From Agromyces ramosus (GTDB taxonomy: Bacteria; Actinomycetota; Actinomycetes; Actinomycetales; Microbacteriaceae): 64,000 nt of DNA. Shown in pieces: positions 39,103-47,532 of the stretch. The notes beneath the pieces were generated by a model. That model was not told the origin of the DNA, did no database searches, and saw nothing but the letters and a program-made list of their open reading frames with translations. Each line of letters opens with the position of its first letter. Position 1 is the stretch's first letter. The DNA is taken from assembly GCF_004216665.1 (NCBI RefSeq), contig NZ_SGWY01000003.1:62001-126000 (forward strand). The letters are read 5' to 3'. A program made the position numbers and the translations under genes.

Positions 39103-39695
39103 GTCGTCACCCCCAATGCGGTCCTCAGGCGGATCATCCCGTCGCGCAACCGAGTCTTCACCGTGCCGAGCGGAACGTGGAGCCGGTCGGCGATCTCGCG
39201 CTGCGTGAGGCCGCCGTAGTACGCGAGCGCCACGCACTCGCGCTGCAGGTCGCTGAGATCGCCGAGTGCTCCGCGCACGCGGTCGTGCTCGACGCTCGTC
39301 TCGGCCGCCTCGGCGACCGTGTCGACGGGCACGTCAAGGTCGCGGGCGCCGATGCGCAGGTCTCGGTCGCGAGCGGCCTGCGCCGATCGGATGCGGTCGA
39401 CCGCGCGACGGTGGGCGAGCGTGAACATCCACGCGATGGCGCTGCCCTTGGCGGCATCGAAGCGGGCCGCGGTCTGCCAGATCTCGAGGTACACGTCCTG
39501 CGTCACCTCCTCGGCCTGGGCGGCGTCGACGACGAGGCGTCGGATGAGTCCGAAGAGCCGCGGCGACGTCTCGTCGTAGAGCGCGCCGAAGGCCGCACGG
39601 TCGCCTCGACCGACCCGCCCGAGCAGTTCGTCGGGGGTCGGACGCGGCGCCGGCGCGATGGGATCGCCGTTGCCGTCTGCCACGTGTTCCAGCAT
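39099..39695 (-). CDS. sigK: ECF sigma factor SigK type
   Basis: The 198-residue ECF sigma factor has region 2 (LYDETSPRLFGLIRRLVVDAAQAEEVTQDVYLEIW, then WMFTLAHRRAVDRIR) and region 4 (LSDLQRECVALAYYGGLTQREIADRLHVPLGTVKTRLRDGM). This spacing and the partnered RskA match SigK of Mycobacterium. It starts at MLEHVADGNG, 346 bases from the divergent fasciclin gene. Autoregulation with RskA is likely but no -35/-10 of the SigK type was found by eye. Other ECF groups with zinc-free anti-sigma are possible. Confidence 0.86.
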   Translation of the reverse strand: MLEHVADGNGDPIAPAPRPTPDELLGRVGRGDRAAFGALYDETSPRLFGLIRRLVVDAAQAEEVTQDVYLEIWQTAARFDAAKGSAIAWMFTLAHRRAVDRIRSAQAARDRDLRIGARDLDVPVDTVAEAAETSVEHDRVRGALGDLSDLQRECVALAYYGGLTQREIADRLHVPLGTVKTRLRDGMIRLRTALGVTT

Positions 39696-40041
39696 GGCAG
39701 ATCGGCAGGGCCTCGTCTCCGATGTCACGGCTGCGGGCAGCGCCGCGGCGAGCACGGGCGTCATGCGAGCGCCCCCGGGTCGGCGCGGCGCGGGGCCCGC
39801 GCATCCGCGCCGTCGACGCCGGCGCGCCGGACGGCGGTCGGGGCGATGCGGGCGGGGGCGGTCACGGGGTCCTGCTTCCTGGGTCTGCCAGTGATTCGCA
39901 GCGGACCTCGGATGTGATTGCCGGATGCCGCGGCGGCCCGCCGCGGCATCCGCTCCCGATCCCGTCCAATCCGATCCGCCGAGGGCGCCGAACCCCTCGC
40001 ATCGGCCCGGACCGGGTCGCCATCCACGAAGGAGTACACCG
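39696..40041. other. Gene-free region between sigK and the fasciclin gene
   Basis: This 346-bp stretch separates two divergent transcripts and should hold both promoters. I see no intact gene in it. It holds the hairpin at 39922-39952. No clear -10/-35 pair of the SigK type (CCATCC...CCGAAT) was seen. Confidence 0.6.
39922..39952. repeat. Hairpin built from the GGATGCCGC word
   Basis: CGGATGCCGCGGCGG and its reverse complement flank a single central C, giving a 15-bp perfect stem. It lies mid-way between divergent promoters, so it is not an ordinary terminator. Its arms are the window-wide GGATGCCGC/GCGGCATCC word. Confidence 0.8.
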
Positions 40042-40710
40042 ATGCGATCCTCGTCACGCAGCACTCGCACCGCCCTCGCCGCCTTCTCGATCGTCGCGGT
40101 CGCGACGCTCGGGCTCGCCGGCTGCAGCATGAGCGGCGCCGCCACCGAGAGCGAAGAACCCGCCATGTCCGAATCGGCCGAGCCGACCGAGGAGGCCATG
40201 GAGATGGACCCCGCGGCCGACCTCGTCGGACCCGGGTGCGCGGCGTACGCCGAGCAGGTGCCCGACGGCGCCGGCTCCGTCGCCGGGATGTCGGCCGACC
40301 CGGTCGCGGTCGCCGCCTCGAACAACCCGCTCCTGACCACGCTCACGGCGGCGGTCTCGGGACAGCTCAACCCCGAGGTCGACCTCGTCGACACGCTGAA
40401 CGGCGACGAGTTCACGGTGTTCGCACCCGTCGACGACGCGTTCGCGAAGATCGACGCGGCCACCATCGAGGCGCTGAAGACCGACTCGGCGACGCTGTCG
40501 AGCATCCTGACCTACCACGTCGTGCCCGGGCAGCTCTCGCCCGACGCGGTCGTCGGCACCCTGACGACCGTGCAGGGCGGCACCGTCGAGGTGACCGGCT
40601 CCGGCGACGAACTGATGGTCAACGACGCCGCGGTCATCTGCGGCGGCGTGCACACGGCCAATGCGACCGTGTACCTCATCGACTCGGTGCTCATGCCGCC
40701 TGCGGCGTAA
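40042..40710 (+). CDS. Fasciclin-domain lipoprotein (MPT70/MPT83-like)
   Basis: From ATG 40042 (GAAGGAG upstream) the 222-residue protein has a lipoprotein signal (lipobox LAGC), an acidic Ser/Glu/Met-rich spacer, then one fasciclin (FAS1) domain: [49 protein letters not shown] and INDSV-like [11 protein letters not shown]. In mycobacteria the SigK regulon contains the FAS1 proteins MPT70 and MPT83. Here the FAS1 gene is divergent from sigK-rskA. Two Cys (GCAAYAE and VICGG) may form a disulfide. The exact role is adhesion or surface function in general terms. Confidence 0.9.
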   Translation: MRSSSRSTRTALAAFSIVAVATLGLAGCSMSGAATESEEPAMSESAEPTEEAMEMDPAADLVGPGCAAYAEQVPDGAGSVAGMSADPVAVAASNNPLLTTLTAAVSGQLNPEVDLVDTLNGDEFTVFAPVDDAFAKIDAATIEALKTDSATLSSILTYHVVPGQLSPDAVVGTLTTVQGGTVEVTGSGDELMVNDAAVICGGVHTANATVYLIDSVLMPPAA

Positions 40711-40719
40711 CCGTTCCGA

Positions 40720-40763
40720 CGACGAACGGCCCCGACGACTTCCGGCGTCGGGGCCGTCCGTCG
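40720..40763 (+). terminator. Terminator after the fasciclin gene
   Basis: A 12-bp perfect inner stem (ACGGCCCCGACG) is extended by 5 bp past one mismatch. It lies 9 bases from the stop codon and separates this gene from the MarP-like protease. Confidence 0.85.
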
Positions 40764-40840
40764 TGTGCGGCCCGCTTCCAGCGGTCTCCGAGGCGGATGC
40801 CGCAGGCTGGTGATCCGCGACACGAGGGAACGGAGCGAGA

Positions 40841-42016
40841 ATGGGCTGGAGCCTGGTGCTCGACGTGCTGCTCGTGCTCGTGTTCATCGGGGCGGCGGTG
40901 AACGGCTACCGTGCGGGCCTCCTGCACACGGCGGCCGGCCTCGTGGGACTCGTCCTCGGCGGCATCGCGGCGTTCTTCGTGATGCCGTGGGTCGCCGGGC
41001 TCATCCCCGCCCCCGAGTGGCGCGCACCCGCGGCGATCGCGGCGGCGCTCGTGCTGCTCTCGCTCGGCGCGTGGCTCGGCGCCGTCGTGGGGCGCGCGCT
41101 CCGGCACGGTGCGCGGGCGGCGAAGCTCGGCGTGCTCGACCGCATCCTCGGTGCGATCGGCAACCTCCTCGTCACCGCATTCGTCGTGGCGCTCGTGGGC
41201 TCGAGCGTCTCGGCCATGGGCGTGCCCGTGCTCTCGCCCGCGCTCGCGGGATCGCGCGTGCTCACGACGCTCGACCAGGTCACGCCCGCACCCGCCCGCA
41301 CGCTGCTCGCGGAACTCCGCACCGCGGCGCTCGGCCAGGGCATCCCGTGGCTCGTCGAGGTGCTCGACGGACCGACGGAGGCTCCCGAGCTGCCGACGGG
41401 CGGCGTCGACGACGCCGAGCTCGCGCGCGCCGCGGCATCCGTGGTGCGCGTGACCGGCACGGCGTTCCAGTGCGGCAGCAATCTCTCGGGCAGCGGGTTC
41501 GTGGTGGCCGAGGACCGCATCGTGACCAACGCGCACGTGGTCGCCGGGGTCACCGAGCCGATCATCGAGGCACCCGGGCAGCCGGCCCTCGGCGGGCGCG
41601 TCGTCGCGTTCGACCCCGAGAACGACCTCGCGCTCATCGCCGTCTCGGGGCTCCTGACCCCGCCCCTCGCCATCGCCGACGCCGGCGCGGGCTCGGACGT
41701 GGCCGTCGCCGGCTACCCGTTCGGCGGACCGCTCGAACTGCGCCCGGCACGCGTGATGTCGATCGAGCCGATCACGATCGAGGAGTCGGGGCGCACCTCG
41801 ACGCGCGAGATCATGACCCTCGCCGCCGACGTCGACCACGGCAACTCGGGCGGACCCGTGCTCGGCGGCGACGGCTCGGTGAGCGGCGTCGTGTTCGCGA
41901 AGTCGGACTCCGTCGAGAACGTGGGGTACGCGATCCCCGTCTCGACGCTCTCGCCGCTCGCCGAGCAGGCGCCCGCCCTCGAGGCGCAGGTGGACTCGGG
42001 GTCGTGCGTCGGATGA
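40841..42016 (+). CDS. MarP-like membrane serine protease (CvpA + trypsin-like)
   Basis: The 391-residue protein has an N-terminal CvpA-like membrane domain with four hydrophobic segments (VLDVLLVLVFIGAAVNGYRAGLL and others) and a C-terminal chymotrypsin-fold protease with His in TNAHVV, Asp in ENDLALIAV and Ser in GNSGGPV. Two Cys (FQCGSN and GSCVG) can form the disulfide that activates MarP in oxidising conditions. MarP of Mycobacterium supports acid resistance by cleaving the wall hydrolase RipA. The family match is strong; acid resistance here is inferred. Confidence 0.88.
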   Translation: MGWSLVLDVLLVLVFIGAAVNGYRAGLLHTAAGLVGLVLGGIAAFFVMPWVAGLIPAPEWRAPAAIAAALVLLSLGAWLGAVVGRALRHGARAAKLGVLDRILGAIGNLLVTAFVVALVGSSVSAMGVPVLSPALAGSRVLTTLDQVTPAPARTLLAELRTAALGQGIPWLVEVLDGPTEAPELPTGGVDDAELARAAASVVRVTGTAFQCGSNLSGSGFVVAEDRIVTNAHVVAGVTEPIIEAPGQPALGGRVVAFDPENDLALIAVSGLLTPPLAIADAGAGSDVAVAGYPFGGPLELRPARVMSIEPITIEESGRTSTREIMTLAADVDHGNSGGPVLGGDGSVSGVVFAKSDSVENVGYAIPVSTLSPLAEQAPALEAQVDSGSCVG

Positions 42017-42094
42017 CGACGCCCTCGCGGCCTGCGTTCCGCGCGTCGCATCCCGGCGGGCAGGGCGGCGCCGCCCGGCACGCCCGGCGGCGCG

Positions 42095-43027
42095 TCAGTC
42101 GGCGCTGAAGCCGTCGAACCGGATGCCCCAGGTGAGCTGCCACTCCTCGCCCGGGTCGAGCCAGCGCAGGCCGCGACCCGAGTTGAACGCCTCGGCGGGT
42201 GCGGTCATCGGCTCCACCGCGATGGCGACGTCGCCGTCCTCTCCGGGGAAGCTCCTCGTCGTGAACACCTGCACGTAGTCGAACTCGTCGTCGGCCCGGA
42301 TCGAGACGCTGCGCCCGTCGGGGGCCGTGAGCGTGTGCAGCACCTGGCCGCCGTCGCTCGCCAGCTCGCCGAACGCGTCGTCGAGCTCGACGTCGCCGAC
42401 CCTGCGTCCCTCGCGGAAGTCCCACTCGGTGCCGTCGACGGGCACCTCGCCCGTGGGCAGCAGGCGGTCGTCGACCTCGATGTGGCTCGCCGCGTCGAGG
42501 CGGAGCGTGAGGTCGGCCGTCGGCACGCCGCCGATCTTCAGGTACGGGTGCGTGCCGATGGCCACGGGCGCGGCCTCGGCGCCGAGGTTCTCGACGAAGT
42601 GCGTGACCTGCAGCCCGTCGGCGACGAGCTCGTAGTGCACCGCGGTGCCGAGCAGGAACGGATAGCCGAGCTGGGGGTAGATCGTCGCGGCGAGGGTGAC
42701 CGAGTCGCGTTCGCGGGCGATCGGCTTGTACTCGGTGTAGCGGAGCAGTCCGTGGATCGCGTTGTTGCGCGCGGGCTCGGTGATCGCGAGGCGGTGCTCG
42801 ACGCCGTCGTTGGTCCACACGCCGTCGCGGATCCGGTTCGGCCACGGTGCGAGCACGATGCCCGCCCCCATGGGCTGGGGCTGGTCCTCCGCGTACGGCG
42901 GCACGAGGTCGATGTCGTTGATGGTCAGGGTGCGGATGCCGGCGGCCACTGCGGTGATCGTGGCGCGCAGGTCGCCGCTGGCCGTCGACGTCTCGAGCAC
43001 GAACTGCTCGCCCGTGGGAAGGGTCAT
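42095..43027 (-). CDS. galM: Aldose 1-epimerase family protein
   Basis: The 310-residue beta-sandwich protein has the galactose mutarotase patterns LAPWPNRIRDG, AIHGLLRYTEY, GTHPYLKIGG and VFTTRSFPGEDGDVAIAVEPMTAPAEAFNSG, with catalytic Glu and His positions in place. It interconverts anomers of hexoses before GalK acts. Its ATG overlaps the DeoR regulator stop (ATGA), so it is coupled to that regulator and lies divergent from galT-galK. Other aldose epimerase roles remain possible. Confidence 0.9.
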   Translation of the reverse strand: MTLPTGEQFVLETSTASGDLRATITAVAAGIRTLTINDIDLVPPYAEDQPQPMGAGIVLAPWPNRIRDGVWTNDGVEHRLAITEPARNNAIHGLLRYTEYKPIARERDSVTLAATIYPQLGYPFLLGTAVHYELVADGLQVTHFVENLGAEAAPVAIGTHPYLKIGGVPTADLTLRLDAASHIEVDDRLLPTGEVPVDGTEWDFREGRRVGDVELDDAFGELASDGGQVLHTLTAPDGRSVSIRADDEFDYVQVFTTRSFPGEDGDVAIAVEPMTAPAEAFNSGRGLRWLDPGEEWQLTWGIRFDGFSAD

Positions 43028-43887
43028 GGATCCACTTTAGGGTCTCGTGCGAGCTGCACGGCGAGCCCCGCTGCCTCGAGCTCGGCGACGAGCGGCAGCG
43101 GCGCGGCGGCATCCGTCACGAGCACGTCGAACGCGTCGATCGGGGCGATGCGGCCCAGGTGCACCTCGCCGAGCTTCGAGCCGTCGGCGACGACGATCGA
43201 CCGGGCCGCCGCGCGCAGCATGAGCGACTTCACCGCCGCCTCGGGTAGGTTCGAGTTGGTGACCCCGTGCATCGGGTCGATGCCGTTGCAGCCGATGAAC
43301 GCGAGGTCGACGTGCACCTCGTCGAGCATCGAGCCGGCGAGCGGATGCACGAGCGAGTGCTGCTTCGGGCGCAGCGTGCCGCCCGTGACGACGACCGTGA
43401 ACCGCGGGATCTCGTCCTCGAGCTCCAGGGCGATCGAGAGGCCGTTCGTGAAGACCACGAGATCGTCCAGGTCGGCGCGGGCGCGCAGGGCGCGGGCGAT
43501 CTGCAGCGTCGTGGTGCCGACGTCGAGGATCACGCTCTGGCCGCTGCGCACGAGCGAGGCGGCGTGCTCGCCGATCAGCCGCTTGGGCTCCACGGATGCG
43601 GCGAGCGCCTCCTCGAACGTCGGCTCGCGATCGGGCCGCTCGGCCTCGAGCAGCGAGGAGGCCGGGACCGCGCCGCCGTGCACGCGGCGGATCGATCCCT
43701 CGCGTTCGAGCGCGTCGAGGTCGGCGCGCGCGGTGACGGTGGTGACGCCGAACGCCGCGCTGAGCTCCGCGACCCGCACGAATCCGCGCTCGGCGACGAG
43801 CGCCATGGCCAGCTGGCGGCGGCGGGGCGCATCGAGCGGCGGAGCGGCCGCCCCGGCCGAGACATCCGTCGGTGCGGCATCCGTCAT
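43024..43887 (-). CDS. DeoR family transcriptional regulator, galactose locus
   Basis: From ATG 43887 (MTDAAPTDVSA) the 287-residue regulator has the DeoR helix-turn-helix (RRQLAMALVAERGFVRVAELSAAFGVTTVTARADLDALEREG) and the sugar-phosphate sensing DeoR C-terminal domain (VILDVGTTTLQIARAL, VTGGTLRPKQHSLVHP, ADGSKLGEVHLG). An alternative ATG at 43911 adds MRDAHNAR. It is coupled to galM and divergent from galT-galK. Two direct repeats in the shared promoter region are the likely operator. The effector would be a sugar phosphate. Confidence 0.88.
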   Translation of the reverse strand: MTDAAPTDVSAGAAAPPLDAPRRRQLAMALVAERGFVRVAELSAAFGVTTVTARADLDALEREGSIRRVHGGAVPASSLLEAERPDREPTFEEALAASVEPKRLIGEHAASLVRSGQSVILDVGTTTLQIARALRARADLDDLVVFTNGLSIALELEDEIPRFTVVVTGGTLRPKQHSLVHPLAGSMLDEVHVDLAFIGCNGIDPMHGVTNSNLPEAAVKSLMLRAAARSIVVADGSKLGEVHLGRIAPIDAFDVLVTDAAAPLPLVAELEAAGLAVQLARDPKVDP

Positions 43888-43915
43888 ACGTGCATTGTGC
43901 GCGTCCCGCATGTTC

Positions 43916-43951
43916 TTTGCAATACGAAACCCGGTTGTTTGCGAAACGAAA
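43916..43951. promoter_or_regulatory. Direct-repeat operator between the DeoR regulator and galT
   Basis: TTTGCAATACGAAA and TTTGCGAAACGAAA (12 of 14 identical) start 22 bases apart, two helical turns, in the divergent promoter region. CGAAA-type repeats are typical DeoR-family sites. A -10-like TAGGGT follows at 43958-43963. Confidence 0.65.
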
Positions 43952-43969
43952 GTCGCGTAGGGTGGCGGC

Positions 43970-45133
43970 GTGCACCACACCGAACAGAGCGGATCACCGG
44001 CATCCGGCGCCATCGTGGACCCCCGAATCGCGGTGCGTCCTTCGACACTCGCCGACGGTCGGGAGCTCATCTACTTCGACGACGCCGACACGACGCTGCC
44101 GGCCGAACGCGCGATCGACGAACGCACGCTCGACCCGCGACCCGCCACCGCGCACATGCGACAGGACCCGCTCACCGGCGAGTGGATCTCGATCGCGGCC
44201 GCGCGGCAGAACCGGGTCTTCCTCCCGCCGGCCGACCTCGACCCGCTGGCCCCGCAGAAGCCGGGCAACCCGTCGGAGATCCCGAGCACCTACGACGTCG
44301 CGGTGTTCGAGAACCGGTCGCCCTCGTTCGGGCCGGAGCTCGCCGCGGCGGATGCCGCCAGCAGCGAGGCCCTGGCCGCACTGCGTCGGGTCGGCCTCGA
44401 GCGCACGTCGACCTCGGTGGGCCGGTGCGAGGTGGTGTGCTTCAGCCCCGAGCACGAGGGTTCCTTCGGCACGCTCAGCGTCTCGCGCGCCCGCACGGTG
44501 ATCGAGGCGTGGGCGCAGCGCACGGCCGTCCTCTCGGCCCTGCACGGCGTCGAGGAGGTCTTCCCCTTCGAGAACCGCGGGCGCGAGATCGGCGTCACGC
44601 TCCCCCACCCGCACGGCCAGATCTACGCCTACCCCTACGTCACACCGCGCACCGAGCGCCTGCTCGCGGCGATCGACGACTACGGGCCGACCCTCATGGG
44701 CGACATCCTCGAGCGCGAGCGCAACGGCCCGCGCGTGCTCCTCGCCGGCGAGCACTGGACGGCGTTCGTGCCGTTCGCGGCGCGCTGGCCGATCGAGGTG
44801 CACCTGCTGCCCCACCGCCACGTGCCCGACTTCGCCGAGACGACGCTCGCCGAGCGCGACGAGCTGGCCTCGCTCTACCTGCGGCTGCTGCGCGGCGTCG
44901 ACCGCCTCTACGACACGCCCACGCCCTACATCGCGGCGTGGCACCAGGCCCCCGTGCACGAGCATCGCGGCGACGTGCGGCTCATGCTGCAGCTGACGAG
45001 CCCGCGTCGGGCCGCCGACAAGCTGAAGTACCTCGCGGGCTCCGAGGCCGCGATGGGAGCATGGATCGGGGACGTGGCCCCCGAGGCGCAGGCCGACGCG
45101 CTGCGACGGGCGATCGGAGGGGTCGAGGCATGA
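43970..45133 (+). CDS. galT: Galactose-1-phosphate uridylyltransferase
   Basis: The 387-residue enzyme swaps UMP between UDP-glucose and galactose-1-phosphate in the Leloir pathway. It has RQDPLTGEWISIAAARQNR, the uridylylated histidine motif HPHGQIYAYPY, and HLLPHRHVPDF. The GTG start follows a TAGGGT hexamer by 6 bases, so the message may be leaderless; AGGG could also act as a weak ribosome site. The stop overlaps the galK ATG (ATGA). Complete length. Confidence 0.94.
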   Translation: MHHTEQSGSPASGAIVDPRIAVRPSTLADGRELIYFDDADTTLPAERAIDERTLDPRPATAHMRQDPLTGEWISIAAARQNRVFLPPADLDPLAPQKPGNPSEIPSTYDVAVFENRSPSFGPELAAADAASSEALAALRRVGLERTSTSVGRCEVVCFSPEHEGSFGTLSVSRARTVIEAWAQRTAVLSALHGVEEVFPFENRGREIGVTLPHPHGQIYAYPYVTPRTERLLAAIDDYGPTLMGDILERERNGPRVLLAGEHWTAFVPFAARWPIEVHLLPHRHVPDFAETTLAERDELASLYLRLLRGVDRLYDTPTPYIAAWHQAPVHEHRGDVRLMLQLTSPRRAADKLKYLAGSEAAMGAWIGDVAPEAQADALRRAIGGVEA

Positions 45134-46287
45134 ACGAGGTCGCCGACGCGATGCACGGGTTCGCCGAGTGGTACGGGCGCGCGCCCATCGGCGCATGGTC
45201 CGCGCCCGGCCGGGTCAACCTCATCGGGGAGCACACCGACTACAACGACGGATTCGTGTTCCCGTTCGCCATCGACCACCGCACCGCGGTGGCGCTCGGC
45301 GACCGCGACGACCGCGTCGTGCGCGTGGCGTCGAGCTTCGCGCCCGAGGCGGTGGAGATCCACCTCGACGAGCTCACGCCCGACGCCGTCGACGGCTGGG
45401 CAGCCTACCCGCTCGGGGTGGCGTGGGCCCTCGGCGAGCACGGCGCCGACCTCCCGCATGTGCGCGGCGTCGACCTGTACATCACGAGCTCGGTGCCGAT
45501 CGGCGCCGGCCTGTCCTCGTCGGCGGCCATCGAGTGCGCCGTCGCCGTCGCGCTCGACGAGCACTGGGGCCTCGGCTTCGATCGCCCCACCCTCGCGAAG
45601 GTCGGCCAGCTCGCCGAGAACCGCGTGGTGGGCGCCCCGACCGGGATCATGGACCAATCGGCGTCGCTGCTCGGCGAGGCCGACGCCGGCGTCTTCCTCG
45701 ACTGCCGCAGCCTCGACGCCGACGTGATCCCGCTCGGATTCTCGGCCGACGGCCTGACGCTGCTCGTCATCGACACGAAGGTCGAGCACGCGCACGCCTC
45801 CGGGGGCTACGCCGCGCGTCGCGCCTCCTGTGAGGCGGGCGCCGCGGCCCTCGGCGCCGACTCGCTGCGCGACCTGCGACCCGACGACCTCGAGCGGGCC
45901 GCCGGACTGCTCGACGACGAGACGTTCCGCCGCGTCCGCCACGTGGTCACCGAGGACCAGCGGGTGCTCGACACCGTGCGCACGCTGCGCGAGCAGGGAC
46001 CCGGGGCGATCGGTCCGTTCCTCGACGCGTCGCACGTCTCGATGCGCGACGACTTCGAGATCTCGGTGCCCGAGCTCGACCTCGCCGTCGCGACGGCGCA
46101 GGCGAACGGCGCGATCGGCGCCCGCATGACCGGCGGGGGCTTCGGCGGTTCCGCCATCGCCCTCGTGATCGACGGGTTGGTGCCCGTGATCACCCGGGAG
46201 GTGCTGGCGGCGTTCGCCGAGCACGGCTACCGCGAGCCGTCCATCTTCGCCGTGCACCCGAGCCAGGGCGCCCGGCGCGACGCCTAA
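45130..46287 (+). CDS. galK: Galactokinase
   Basis: The 385-residue GHMP kinase phosphorylates galactose at C1. Motifs: galactose signature GRVNLIGEHTDYNDGFVFP, the ATP loop PIGAGLSSSAAIE, and the third GHMP motif MTGGGFGGSAIAL. It is coupled to galT by a 4-base overlap. Together with galM they make the Leloir entry steps; no UDP-galactose epimerase is in the window. Likely controlled by the adjacent DeoR regulator. Confidence 0.95.
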   Translation: MNEVADAMHGFAEWYGRAPIGAWSAPGRVNLIGEHTDYNDGFVFPFAIDHRTAVALGDRDDRVVRVASSFAPEAVEIHLDELTPDAVDGWAAYPLGVAWALGEHGADLPHVRGVDLYITSSVPIGAGLSSSAAIECAVAVALDEHWGLGFDRPTLAKVGQLAENRVVGAPTGIMDQSASLLGEADAGVFLDCRSLDADVIPLGFSADGLTLLVIDTKVEHAHASGGYAARRASCEAGAAALGADSLRDLRPDDLERAAGLLDDETFRRVRHVVTEDQRVLDTVRTLREQGPGAIGPFLDASHVSMRDDFEISVPELDLAVATAQANGAIGARMTGGGFGGSAIALVIDGLVPVITREVLAAFAEHGYREPSIFAVHPSQGARRDA

Positions 46288-46368
46288 CGCGTGTCGGTGC
46301 CCGCACTCGAGCGGCGACGGACGATCTCGTCGATCCAGGTCGGCGCGTAGCCGCGCGTGGGCACCCGG

Positions 46369-47382
46369 TCAGCCCGGGAGCGATGGCGGCAGCCCGAACG
46401 AGGGCAGCACACTGCGCTCGAACCGGGTCATGGCGCAGACGCGGTCGCCGCTGAGGTCGAGGACGAGAAGGCCGGTGCCCTGCCGGAGGCCGTCGTCGGC
46501 GACGCGCACGTACAGCGCGAAAGCCGGTTGGCCGTTCGCCCGCGTCGGCACGAGGTCGTAGGTGCGTCCCGGCCGGATGATGGCGGCGCAGAACCGGGCG
46601 ACGGCGTCGCGGCCGGCGTACTCGAACGGGATCGGCGGCATCGAAACCGTGACGTCCTCCGTGAGCAGGTCGACGAGTGCCGCGATGTCGGCGGACTCGT
46701 AGGCGCGGACGAACCTCGCGACGAGCGCGCGCTCCGCCGGCGAATCGGGAGCGGGAGCCGGTTCGCGCTCGCCGCTCGACGGGAGGCGGCCCCGCAGGCC
46801 GGCGCGAGCCCGCTTCAGGGCGCTGTCGACCGATCCGACGGTCGAGTCGAGCATGCCGGCCACCTCGCGCGCGTGGTAGCCGAGCACGTCGCGCAGGATG
46901 AGCACGGCGAGCTGGCGAGGCGGCAGGAGCTGGAGGGCGGTCACGAACGCCAGCGAGATCGCCTCGGCCTGCTCGGTGCGGGCCTCCGGCCCGGGCGATG
47001 CGGTCGCAGCACCCGCGAGGAGCGCGTCGGGGTACGGCTCGAGCCAGGGGAGCTCCCCCATTCCCGTCGGCTCCGGCGGCTCGACGTCGGGGATGTCCCA
47101 CTCCTTGGCCCGCCGGCGCCGGGCGGCGCGGCGCGCGTTGAGGCACCGGTTGGTGGCGATCCGGTAGAGCCAGGTGCGGAGCGACGCCCGCTCCTCGAAG
47201 CTGTCGAGGCCCTGCCACGCGCTCAGCAGCGTGTCCTGGAGCGCGTCCTCGGCGTCCTGGAACGATCCGAGCATCCGGTAGCAGTGCACCTGCAACTCCC
47301 GACGGTGCGGCTCCACGAGCACCCCGAACGCGTCGCCGTCGCCGGCGCGCGCCCTGGCGACCAGGTCCGTCTCGTCGATCAC
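46369..47382 (-). CDS. ECF sigma factor with SnoaL-like C-terminal domain (SigX5/SigG type)
   Basis: The 337-residue sigma factor has region 2 (LVEPHRRELQVHCYRMLGSFQDAEDALQDTLLSAWQGLD), region 4 (ALQLLPPRQLAVLILRDVLGYHAREVAGMLDSTVGSVDSALKRARAGL), and a C-terminal NTF2/SnoaL-like domain (LVARFVRAYESADIAALVDLLTEDVTVSMPP). Such sigma factors lack a separate anti-sigma and are thought to be controlled by the SnoaL-like domain. GTG start 47382. It is divergent from a degenerate SDR gene, a pairing seen in other actinobacteria; co-regulation is inferred. Confidence 0.86.
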   Translation of the reverse strand: MIDETDLVARARAGDGDAFGVLVEPHRRELQVHCYRMLGSFQDAEDALQDTLLSAWQGLDSFEERASLRTWLYRIATNRCLNARRAARRRRAKEWDIPDVEPPEPTGMGELPWLEPYPDALLAGAATASPGPEARTEQAEAISLAFVTALQLLPPRQLAVLILRDVLGYHAREVAGMLDSTVGSVDSALKRARAGLRGRLPSSGEREPAPAPDSPAERALVARFVRAYESADIAALVDLLTEDVTVSMPPIPFEYAGRDAVARFCAAIIRPGRTYDLVPTRANGQPAFALYVRVADDGLRQGTGLLVLDLSGDRVCAMTRFERSVLPSFGLPPSLPG

Positions 47383-47532
47383 CGTCTGATCGCCTCCGTC
47401 CGCACGTATCCGCCCCTGCCGGTATGGACACCGGCCGGGTCGCGAACCGGGCGGTCGATGTGCGCCCGGTTCCAGGCCGTCGCGGTGTCTGCATCATCGA
47501 CGGATCCACGTCACGACGCAAGGAGGAAGCCC

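Noticed and set aside
43267-45129. Open frame extending galK by more than 600 codons upstream
   Set aside because: It covers the DeoR gene antisense and galT in another frame. galK has a normal start at 45130.
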